Origin: Myxococcales bacterium
Lineage (GTDB): Bacteria; Myxococcota_A; Polyangia; Fen-1088
NCBI GenBank assembly: GCA_003161835.1
Contig: PMNO01000113.1
Span: 2,831-7,833 of the forward strand
Direction of reading: 5' to 3'
DNA: 5,003 bases
Shown: positions 1 to 5,003 of the stretch, piece after piece
How the letters are laid out: each line of letters opens with the position of its first letter
How positions within the stretch are numbered: the first letter of the stretch is position 1
The notes under the pieces: model-generated
The model's database searches: none
What the model was told of the DNA's origin: nothing
Seen by the model: the letters and a program-made list of their open reading frames with translations, nothing else
Made by a program: the position numbers and the translations under genes

Positions 1-1
1 C

Positions 2-1219
2 GTGAAACCGGTCGCGCTGGATGTCTGGGCGCGCCGCCGGGTCGTCCCGCGGGTGGCGGTTCCGGCCCAGGATCTGCTCCTGCACCACGCGCCCATCGCC
101 GGCGACTTGCAGGCCGCCGCGCTGCGCGTCCTGGCGTCGGGCCGCTACATCCTGCCCGCGTCGCCGTCGCCTTCCGCGCCTTCCTCGTCGTCGCCGCTGT
201 CGGAAGTGCGCGCCTTCGAGGACGAAGCGGCGCACGCCCTCGGTGTCGCGCACGCCGTGGGGGTGTCATCGGGAACGGACGCGCTCCTGGCCATGCTGAT
301 GGCCGCGCGGGTCGGTGCCGGGGATGAAGTCATCACCACGCCGTTCTCGTTCATCGCGTCCGCGGCCGCCATCGCGCGCCTCGGAGCCCGGCCCGTCTTC
401 GTCGACATCGATCCCGCAACCCTGACCCTGGATCCGGAGAAGGCCGCCGCCCGGATTGGCCCGCGCACCAAGGCGGTGTTGATCGTCCACCTGTTCGGCC
501 GCGCGGCACGAACCGAAGCGCTGGCGTCGGCGTGCGTGGCGCGCCATATCCCCCTGTTCGAGGACGCCGCGCAAGCGATCGGCGCCGTGGACCCCGCGGG
601 ACGGCGCGCCGGGACCATCGGGTCGGCGGCGGCCCTGTCGTTCTTCCCGACCAAGAACCTGGGCGGGTTTGGCGACGGCGGCATGGTGATCACCGACGAT
701 CCGGCGCTGGCCGCGGCTGTTCGCCTGCTGCGGACGCACGGCGCCACGGCGAAATTTCATCACACGACGATTGGCGGCAACTTTCGCCTGGACGAGCTGC
801 AAGCAGCCCTCTTGCGCGTCAAGCTGCCCCATCTGTCCGCCTGGACCCAGGCCCGGCGTCGGGTGGCCGCCTCGTACCTGGAGGCGCTGCGTGACCTGCC
901 GCTCGGTCTGCCGCCGGCGGACGCGGGCTGCGTCTGGAACCAATTCGTCGTGCGCACCCCCGACGGTTGTCGCGACGATCTAGCCGCGCACCTCGCGGAC
1001 CAAGGCATCTCCACCGCCGTCTATTACCCCATCCCCCTTCATTTGCAGCCGTGTTTCGCGGCGCTCGGACACCGGCCGGGAGATTTTCCGGTAGCCGAGC
1101 AGGCCGCGTCCGAGGTCCTGGCGCTGCCGCTCTATCCCGAGCTCACCGATGATCAGATTGGCGCCGTGGTCGATGCGGTTCGCGGGTTCTTCGCGCGGGT
1201 GCGCTTCAGCGCGTCTTGA
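2..1219 (+). CDS. DegT/DnrJ/EryC1/StrS-family PLP-dependent aminotransferase (sugar-nucleotide type), 5' end uncertain
   Basis: Probable cytoplasmic aminotransferase that transfers an amino group, usually from glutamate, to a keto-sugar nucleotide. Such enzymes make amino sugars for O-antigen, capsule or glycans. The 405 residues cover a whole family-length domain. Visible hallmarks are SSGTDAL (residues 89-95, PLP phosphate region), GDEVITTPFSF (108-117), FEDAAQAIGA (187-195, with Asp188 placed to contact the pyridine nitrogen), SFFPTKNLGGFGDGGM (213-228, with Lys218 as the Schiff-base lysine), GGNFRLDELQAA (258-269) and YYPIPLHLQPCF (341-352). All catalytic positions look intact. Homology really begins near residue 18 (VAVPAQDLLLHHAPI), so the GTG at 2 may be the start, the true start may be upstream of the window, or the in-frame GTG at 53 may be used. 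Residues 52-65 form a Ser/Pro-rich insertion between GRYIL and the EVRAFE helix. The stop lies inside the 3' end of the convergent channel gene. The exact sugar substrate cannot be read from the sequence. Confidence 0.93.
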   Translation: MKPVALDVWARRRVVPRVAVPAQDLLLHHAPIAGDLQAAALRVLASGRYILPASPSPSAPSSSSPLSEVRAFEDEAAHALGVAHAVGVSSGTDALLAMLMAARVGAGDEVITTPFSFIASAAAIARLGARPVFVDIDPATLTLDPEKAAARIGPRTKAVLIVHLFGRAARTEALASACVARHIPLFEDAAQAIGAVDPAGRRAGTIGSAAALSFFPTKNLGGFGDGGMVITDDPALAAAVRLLRTHGATAKFHHTTIGGNFRLDELQAALLRVKLPHLSAWTQARRRVAASYLEALRDLPLGLPPADAGCVWNQFVVRTPDGCRDDLAAHLADQGISTAVYYPIPLHLQPCFAALGHRPGDFPVAEQAASEVLALPLYPELTDDQIGAVVDAVRGFFARVRFSAS

Positions 1220-2723
1220 TTCCAAAGAACGACGCGATTCGGGAAAGCAATTGTTGCGGCTCCTCGGTATCGGGGGCGCGCGCCGCCTCCGGCGACGTCC
1301 CCAAGGCCACTTGCCGCTTCGACAGGATCTCGCTGATGGTCGCGGCCAGATCGGGCTTGGACTCCAGGATCTCCTGGAACGCATCCTTGGACACCACGTA
1401 ACACTGAACATCCGTGCGCGCCACGATGGTGGCCGAACGGGATGCGCCCGTCATGAGCGACATTTCTCCGAAAAACTGTCCCGCCGACAGCGTGGCCACA
1501 TCGCGCTGAACCCCGTGCGCGGCAACCCGCACCGCCACCTCGCCCGACCGCACGACGTACAGCGAATCACCCGGTTCCCCCTGGCGCAGGATCACCTCGT
1601 TCGGGCCGAACAACACCAGGCGCAGCCGCCGAGCCAGTCGATCAATCTTCTCGGCGTCGAGCACGCGAAAGACATCGACCCGCGATAGGGCGTCGACACG
1701 TCGGGCGTAGTCCTCGTCCAGTTTGCGCTGGGCGCGGTCCTCGTTCATCTCGGTCACGTGGATATTGCGCGAGGGGAATGGGATCTCCATGCCCGCGCGG
1801 TGCAGGGCGTACCACACAAGGCTGCGCACCTCCGCGTCCATGGAATCGTCGCGCTGGAAGTCGTCGATCCAGTAGCGGATCGCATAGGTGACGGAATCCT
1901 CCTTGAACTCCCACAGGAGGCAGTCGGGCGCTGGGTCGGGCCGGATGTGGGCGACGGCTCGGACGGCTTCCAGCACGACCTCGCGCACGTGGGCCGGGGG
2001 GTGGCGAAAGTGCATGCGCAGAAAAATCCACTGTCGATGCGCCGTGGTGGGTCGGCTGAAATTGGTCAGCACCGCGCGCGCCACCAGCCCATTGGGGACG
2101 AGGAGCAAGTCGCCGTTCTTGGTCACGAGGCTGGTCACCCGCCAGCGCACTTCGCGGATGCGTCCGGTGATCTTCTCGTCGATCCGGATCCAATCGCCCA
2201 CGTCGAAATCCCGCTCAACCTGGAGGGCCAATCCGGCCATCACGTTGCCCAAGGTCTCTTGCAAGGCCAGACCGATCACGGCGGTGGTCAGCACCGAGGC
2301 GGTGAAGATCTTCGACACGTCCACCTCGGCGCGGGTCAGCACCAGGAAGCCCGCGATCAGGTAGGCGAATCCTTGGCAGAGATCGCGGAGGATGCGCGGG
2401 ATCTGCCGCCGACCGAGCAGAAGATCGAAGACCACCAGCCCCGCGGTCAGCACGGCGGCGAAGCAGAACAGGAGGCGATACAGCACCCGCAGCGTGTAGA
2501 GGTGAGCGGAGGCGGGGGCCTGGGGGGCGTGCTGGGGCAGAAAAATCGACACCAGAAACAACGACACCAGATAAGCCCCGGTGAAGAAGACGCCCGCGCG
2601 CACCCGGCCCATGTGGTCGGGCGAGACGACCGCTCGGAGGGCGACCAGGACCGCGAGCAGGGCGATGGCCACCGCCGGGAGCGGCCAGTCGGAGGTCCAC
2701 TCCTGCCCAAGGTGCAGGAACAT
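1206..2723 (-). CDS. MscS-family mechanosensitive channel with C-terminal cyclic-nucleotide-binding domain (bCNG-like)
   Basis: Inner-membrane channel of 505 residues. Hydrophobic helices fall at about 14-34, 43-62, 82-104 and 116-131, followed by the MscS pore helix and beta domain. The pore segment is TASVLTTAVIGLALQETLGN (141-160) and continues to DVGDWI (174-179). The family signatures VPNG (209-212) and NFSRP (221-225) follow. The MscS alpha/beta cytoplasmic region runs to about 325. A cAMP-receptor-type domain spans about 349-465: VFRVLDAEKIDRLA, then GEPGDSLYVVRSGEVAV (382-398), then the phosphate-binding cassette FFGEMSLMTGASRSAT (417-432) with Glu420 and Arg429 in place. That cassette suggests real ligand binding; RSA resembles cAMP binders such as CRP, but cAMP over cGMP is inference. 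Known MscS proteins with this fusion are the bacterial cyclic-nucleotide-gated (bCNG) group, many of which respond weakly or not at all to tension. The tail 488-505 is a short amphipathic helix (QQLLSRIASFFGIKTR). The ATG at 2723 is fixed by an in-frame TGA just upstream (complement 2730-2732). No Shine-Dalgarno is visible. Confidence 0.95.
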   Translation of the reverse strand: MFLHLGQEWTSDWPLPAVAIALLAVLVALRAVVSPDHMGRVRAGVFFTGAYLVSLFLVSIFLPQHAPQAPASAHLYTLRVLYRLLFCFAAVLTAGLVVFDLLLGRRQIPRILRDLCQGFAYLIAGFLVLTRAEVDVSKIFTASVLTTAVIGLALQETLGNVMAGLALQVERDFDVGDWIRIDEKITGRIREVRWRVTSLVTKNGDLLLVPNGLVARAVLTNFSRPTTAHRQWIFLRMHFRHPPAHVREVVLEAVRAVAHIRPDPAPDCLLWEFKEDSVTYAIRYWIDDFQRDDSMDAEVRSLVWYALHRAGMEIPFPSRNIHVTEMNEDRAQRKLDEDYARRVDALSRVDVFRVLDAEKIDRLARRLRLVLFGPNEVILRQGEPGDSLYVVRSGEVAVRVAAHGVQRDVATLSAGQFFGEMSLMTGASRSATIVARTDVQCYVVSKDAFQEILESKPDLAATISEILSKRQVALGTSPEAARAPDTEEPQQLLSRIASFFGIKTR

Positions 2724-2731
2724 CGTGGTTC

Positions 2732-2737
2732 AGTGTA
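2732..2737 (-). promoter_or_regulatory. Candidate -10 element (TACACT) for the channel gene
   Basis: On the minus strand TACACT lies 8 nt before the ATG of the channel gene and matches the consensus -10 at four of six positions and the TANNNT pattern. Transcription starting 6-8 nt downstream would begin at or next to the start codon, giving a leaderless or nearly leaderless mRNA, which agrees with the absence of a Shine-Dalgarno. No good -35 sits at 16-18 nt spacing, so the call is weak. Confidence 0.3.
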
Positions 2738-2772
2738 ACAGCCGCGCCCGCCAAGCCCGATTATTCTCGCCG

Positions 2773-2796
2773 GCCGCCAGGGAGGGCCCCGGCGGC
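2773..2796. repeat. GC-rich inverted repeat in the divergent intergenic region
   Basis: GCCGCC at 2773-2778 pairs with GGCGGC at 2791-2796 across a 12-nt loop that itself contains the palindrome GGGCCC (2784-2789). It could be an operator or merely compositional in this GC-rich DNA. There is no T-tract, so it does not look like an intrinsic terminator. Confidence 0.25.
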
Positions 2797-2800
2797 GGCG

Positions 2801-2828
2801 TTGCCAGGCGGCCATCGCCGTGTAATGT
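2801..2828 (+). promoter_or_regulatory. Candidate sigma70-type promoter for the PPIase operon, possibly leaderless
   Basis: TTGCCA at 2801-2806 matches the -35 consensus at five of six positions. It is followed, after 16 nt, by TAATGT at 2823-2828, a weak -10 (three of six) that fits TANNNT. The overlapping TGTAAT (2821-2826) matches the -10 at five of six but leaves a short 14-nt spacer. The ATG at 2836 begins 7 nt after TAATGT, so the transcript would start at or almost at the start codon. Assigned by eye only. Confidence 0.4.
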
Positions 2829-2835
2829 CTGCCCC

Positions 2836-3909
2836 ATGGGATTTCGGAACGGGTTGCGCGCCTGCCTCGTGTTTGCCGTCCTCACGGGGATTTCGCTCGG
2901 CGCGTGCAAGAAGAGTTCTGGTCCGACCTCGGAGGCAGCTCCGACGACCGGCTCGCCCGGTGATTCGCAGCCGGTAGCGCGCATCGACGATACGGTGATC
3001 ACGGTTGGTGACGTTCAGGATCGCATCAGCAAGATGGCTCCCTTTCCCCGTGGGCGCTACGTCTCCCTGGAAAAGAAGAAGGAGATGCTCGACAACCTCA
3101 TCCGGATCGAGGTGATGGCCAAGGAGGCCGAGAAGCGCGGCTACGACCAGGATCCGGAGGTCGTGCGCGTCAAAAAGCAGCAGATGATTTCAAAGTTCCT
3201 GCAGAAGGAATTCGAGTCCAAGTTGCGGGTGGAAGATGTCCCGGACGCGGATGTCCAGAAGTACTACGGCGAGCATCCGGAGGAGTTCAATCGGCCCGAG
3301 GAGGTCCGGGTGAGCCAGGTTCTGCTGAAGGACAAGGCCCGGGCGGACAAAGTGGTGGCCGAGGCGCGCGCCGGCGACAAGAACGACGCCAAGGTGTTCC
3401 GGGAGCTCGTGACGAAGTATTCCGAGGACGAAGACTCGAAGCCCCGGGGCGGTGATCTGACGTCGTTCGACAAGGCGTCCACCCTGTATCCCAAGCCGGT
3501 CGTCGAAGCGGCGTTCGCGCTCAAGGACATCGGCGACATCTCGGCGCCGGTGAAATCGGACAAGGGCTATCACGTCCTGCGGTTGACGCAGAAGCGGCCT
3601 GGTTTTTCGCGACCGTTGGCCGAGGTGAAGCGTCAGATCCAGCAACGGCTGTTCCGCGAAATGCGGACGAAGGCCCTGGATGCGTTCGTGGCCGATCTGA
3701 AGAAGAAGTATGCGGTGACGATCGACGAGGCGAATCTGGCCAAGGTGACGGTCGATACCGCGTCGGACGGGCGCGGGGGTCCGGGGGGGCCGGGTGGTGG
3801 CTTTCGTCCGGGTGGCGGAGGGCCGCCGGGAGTTTCGCCCGGCATGGCTTTTCCGCCCGGCGGGCCGCCGGTTCCGGTACATGGCTCGGATCGGAAAGCG
3901 ACGCCCTGA
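2836..3909 (+). CDS. Lipoprotein PpiC/parvulin-type peptidyl-prolyl cis-trans isomerase (foldase)
   Basis: Predicted 357-residue envelope lipoprotein that assists folding of exported proteins. The ATG at 2836 was chosen over a longer open frame beginning at 2581. It alone gives a proper signal peptide: positive n-region (residues 3-8), hydrophobic core ACLVFAVLTGISLG (9-22) and lipobox LGAC with Cys24 as the lipidated residue. The +2 residue is Lys, not Asp, so outer-membrane sorting is likely by the enterobacterial rule. After a Ser/Thr/Gly linker (27-46) comes a SurA/PrsA-like N-terminal segment (ARIDDTVITVGDVQDRI, then helices to about 150), then a PpiC domain at about 153-253 with GGDLTSF (206-211) and KGYHVLRL (243-250). 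The usual first active-site His in the VRxSHI motif is Gln161 here (VRVSQVLL); the second, His246, is present. A helical segment (260-290) follows, then a Gly/Pro-rich tail (312-346). The gene ends in TGATG, sharing one base with the next PPIase, so the two are probably translationally coupled. Catalytic activity is uncertain. Confidence 0.9.
   Translation: MGFRNGLRACLVFAVLTGISLGACKKSSGPTSEAAPTTGSPGDSQPVARIDDTVITVGDVQDRISKMAPFPRGRYVSLEKKKEMLDNLIRIEVMAKEAEKRGYDQDPEVVRVKKQQMISKFLQKEFESKLRVEDVPDADVQKYYGEHPEEFNRPEEVRVSQVLLKDKARADKVVAEARAGDKNDAKVFRELVTKYSEDEDSKPRGGDLTSFDKASTLYPKPVVEAAFALKDIGDISAPVKSDKGYHVLRLTQKRPGFSRPLAEVKRQIQQRLFREMRTKALDAFVADLKKKYAVTIDEANLAKVTVDTASDGRGGPGGPGGGFRPGGGGPPGVSPGMAFPPGGPPVPVHGSDRKATP
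3775..3794 (+). other. Potential G-quadruplex motif in the coding strand
   Basis: The run consists of five G, a TCC loop, seven G, a CC loop and three G. It satisfies the four-tract G3+ rule with loops of 1-3 nt because the seven-G run supplies two tracts. It encodes part of the Gly/Pro-rich tail of the lipoprotein PPIase and lies about 115 nt before the coupled start of the SurA-like gene, where an RNA structure could slow ribosomes. Folding is not shown, and the motif may simply be a by-product of Gly codons in GC-rich DNA. Confidence 0.45.
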
Positions 3910-4892
3910 TGAAGCCGCGCAAGGTCTGTGCGGGCCTGGTCCTCGGGTGGAGCGCCGCCCTGGCCATCGTGTCGTCGGTCGCCGAGGCGCGGGTCGTCGA
4001 AAAGATCGCGGCGGTGGTCGACAACAGCGTCATCCTGGCCAGCGAAGTCGAGGAGAAGGCAACCCCCCTCATGGTGGAGGTCTCCCGCATCGCGGACACC
4101 TCGAAGAGAGCGGCGCGCGCGGCCGCGCTCCGGCGCGAGGTCCTCGATCGCCTCATAGACGACGAGCTGATTGGCTCTCAGGCGGCGGAGCTGCGTTTGA
4201 CCGTGACGCCCGAGCAGGTCGACGCGTCCATCGCCGAGATCAAGCGCCAGAACAACATCGACGACAAGCAGCTGCAAGAAGCTCTGCGCGGCCAGGGCAT
4301 GTCCATGGCGGCCTATCGCGCCGATCTGAAGAAACAATTGCTGCGATTCCGGGTGATCAACATCGCCGTCGGCTCGAAGGTGAACATTTCGGAGGAAGAT
4401 GTCCGCGGCTACTACAACAAGCACTACAAGGCCAGCGGCGCCAACGTTCAAGTGCGGGCCAGCCACATCTTCTTGACCATTCCCGAGGGCGCCGACGCCG
4501 GGGTGGTGGCCGAGAAGCAGGCTCTGGGACGCAAGCTCGTGGAGCGAGCGACCGCGGGCGAGGATTTCGCGAAGCTGGCCCGCGAGTATTCGGATGATGC
4601 GGCGACCCGGGCGGAGGGCGGGGATCTGGGCTTGTTCGGCAAGGACATGTTGCCGAAGGCCATCGAGGAGCTGGTGTTTTCGATGAAGCCCGGCGAAATT
4701 CGCGGGCCCGTGCGCGCGGATCGCGGATTTCACGTGATCAAGCTCGTGGATCGCAAGACCACCGACGCCAAGCCCCTGGCCGAGGTGGAGGACGACATCC
4801 GGATGCAGCTGCGCCAGAAGGAGATGGACAAGCAGACCAAGAGCTACCTGGCGGATCTCCGAAAGCGCAGCTTGGTGGACGTTCGTTACTGA
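3909..4892 (+). CDS. SurA-like periplasmic chaperone / parvulin peptidyl-prolyl isomerase (single PpiC domain)
   Basis: Predicted 327-residue secreted folding factor, comparable to SurA, which helps outer-membrane proteins cross the periplasm. A Sec signal peptide covers residues 1-27 (KPRK n-region, core CAGLVLGWSAALAIV, cleavage site AEA just before Arg28). The mature protein starts with the SurA N-terminal fold (VVEKIAAVVDNSVILASEVEE, 29-49; LDRLIDDELIGSQAAEL, 79-95; helices to about 155). One PpiC domain follows at about 181-283: VRASHIFLTI with His186, EYSDDAATRAEGGDLGLF (226-243) and RGFHVIKLV with His275. Both parvulin histidines are present. A C-terminal helix (289-320) returns to the chaperone module. 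E. coli SurA has two PpiC domains and about 428 residues, so this is a shorter single-domain version. The ATG overlaps the upstream stop (TGATG), with a weak GGAAAG at 3893-3898 as possible ribosome-binding site. The probable murB follows after 40 nt without a terminator. Confidence 0.92.
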   Translation: MKPRKVCAGLVLGWSAALAIVSSVAEARVVEKIAAVVDNSVILASEVEEKATPLMVEVSRIADTSKRAARAAALRREVLDRLIDDELIGSQAAELRLTVTPEQVDASIAEIKRQNNIDDKQLQEALRGQGMSMAAYRADLKKQLLRFRVINIAVGSKVNISEEDVRGYYNKHYKASGANVQVRASHIFLTIPEGADAGVVAEKQALGRKLVERATAGEDFAKLAREYSDDAATRAEGGDLGLFGKDMLPKAIEELVFSMKPGEIRGPVRADRGFHVIKLVDRKTTDAKPLAEVEDDIRMQLRQKEMDKQTKSYLADLRKRSLVDVRY

Positions 4893-4932
4893 GCGTCGCC
4901 CGCTGCGTCCCCGATGAGGCCTTCGGCGCGCC

Positions 4933-5003
4933 GTGAGCACCCAGCCGTTGGATATGCAGAGCGACGCCGCGCTGGCGCCGCTGACCACCCTGGGCCTCGG
5001 GGG
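4933..5003 (+). CDS. murB: Probable UDP-N-acetylenolpyruvoylglucosamine reductase (MurB), 5' fragment
   Basis: Only 23 codons lie in the window before it is cut. The GTG at 4933 opens MSTQPLDMQSDAALAPLTTL, continuing GLG(G). The LAPLTTLxLGG block is the typical N-terminal start of MurB, where it leads into the FAD-binding domain (LAPxTTLRVGGPA-type). MurB reduces UDP-GlcNAc-enolpyruvate to UDP-MurNAc with NADPH in the cytoplasm, an essential peptidoglycan step. An in-frame TGA at 4915-4917 limits the start to GTG 4933, TTG 4948 or ATG 4954. GAGG at 4916-4919 is a possible but distant ribosome-binding site for GTG 4933. It lies 40 nt downstream of the SurA-like gene on the same strand, so it is probably co-transcribed. 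Recognition rests on a short motif; another FAD-binding oxidoreductase cannot be excluded. Confidence 0.6.
   Translation, partial: MSTQPLDMQSDAALAPLTTLGLG

Larger units (their letters stand above)
2724..2835. promoter_or_regulatory. Divergent intergenic promoter region between channel and PPIase genes
   Basis: These 112 bp separate two genes transcribed away from each other, so they must hold both promoters if the genes are transcribed independently. The stretch is GC-rich with two AT-richer islands near each start codon plus ATTATT at 2760-2765 (AATAAT on the minus strand, a possible alternative -10 for the channel). Neither gene has a Shine-Dalgarno sequence ahead of its ATG. A GC-rich inverted repeat lies in the middle. 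No recognisable operator for a named regulator was seen. Confidence 0.6.

Noticed and set aside
145..943. Two minus-strand open frames (145-747 and 266-943) inside the aminotransferase gene
   Set aside because: They overlap each other and a well-conserved enzyme on the opposite strand. Composition is Arg/Ala/Gly-rich with no motif.
1758..2738. 326-residue plus-strand open frame antisense to the channel gene
   Set aside because: The translation is His/Gly/Gln-rich without any domain, while the opposite strand encodes a full MscS plus cyclic-nucleotide-binding protein.
2773..2796. Intrinsic terminator in the divergent intergenic region
   Set aside because: The inverted repeat has a 12-nt loop and no U-tract on either side, and no gene ends there.
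2581..2835. An 85-residue N-terminal extension of the lipoprotein PPIase
   Set aside because: It would bury the lipoprotein signal peptide internally and overlap the 5' end of the divergent channel gene. The ATG at 2836 gives a textbook signal sequence.
3633..4988. Long 451-residue minus-strand open frame across both PPIase genes and the murB start
   Set aside because: It is antisense to two genes with clear domains and signal peptides. Its translation is Leu/His/Arg/Gly-rich with no recognisable motif, as expected from high-GC codon shadowing.
4914..5003. ATG-initiated frame at 4914 as the gene after the SurA-like protein
   Set aside because: Its translation (MRPSARREHPAVGYAE and onward) resembles nothing, whereas the frame from GTG 4933 gives a MurB-like N-terminus.

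Overview
The window is a compact, very GC-rich stretch of bacterial chromosome. It carries four essentially complete protein-coding genes and the first codons of a fifth. The GC-rich third codon positions, a lipoprotein PPIase paired with a SurA-like PPIase, and a MscS channel fused to a cyclic-nucleotide-binding domain together suggest a Gram-negative organism of the Myxococcota/deltaproteobacterial type. That placement is inferred from gene style; no taxonomic marker is present. I see no RNA gene, insertion sequence, CRISPR array or phage gene.

Layout. Positions 2-1219 (+) encode a PLP-dependent DegT/DnrJ/EryC1/StrS aminotransferase of the sugar-nucleotide type; its true start may lie upstream of the window. 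Positions 1206-2723 (-) encode a MscS-family channel with a C-terminal cyclic-nucleotide-binding domain. It converges on the aminotransferase gene, and the two 3' ends overlap by 14 bp. A 112-bp divergent intergenic region (2724-2835) separates the channel gene from a rightward cluster. That cluster is a lipoprotein PpiC-type peptidyl-prolyl isomerase (2836-3909), a secreted SurA-like chaperone/isomerase (3909-4892, overlapping by one base as TGATG), and the 5' end of a probable murB (from 4933, cut by the window edge).

How the genes fit together. The two PPIases are a likely translationally coupled periplasmic folding pair for outer-membrane or exported proteins. The murB-like gene 40 nt downstream would add peptidoglycan precursor synthesis to the same cell-envelope operon. 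The divergent channel is an inner-membrane protein that could link cyclic-nucleotide signalling to ion flux or turgor. The aminotransferase probably makes an amino sugar for surface polysaccharide. An envelope theme is therefore shared, but functional linkage beyond the PPIase pair is inference.

Most unusual points: the divergent promoter region looks built for leaderless transcripts in both directions (a TANNNT box 7-8 nt before each ATG and no Shine-Dalgarno); the first PPIase has Gln where the conserved parvulin His normally sits, while its neighbour keeps His; the same PPIase has a Gly/Pro-rich tail whose DNA contains a canonical G-quadruplex motif; and the aminotransferase has a Ser/Pro insertion in an otherwise conserved N-terminal segment. 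No clearly undescribed system is visible.
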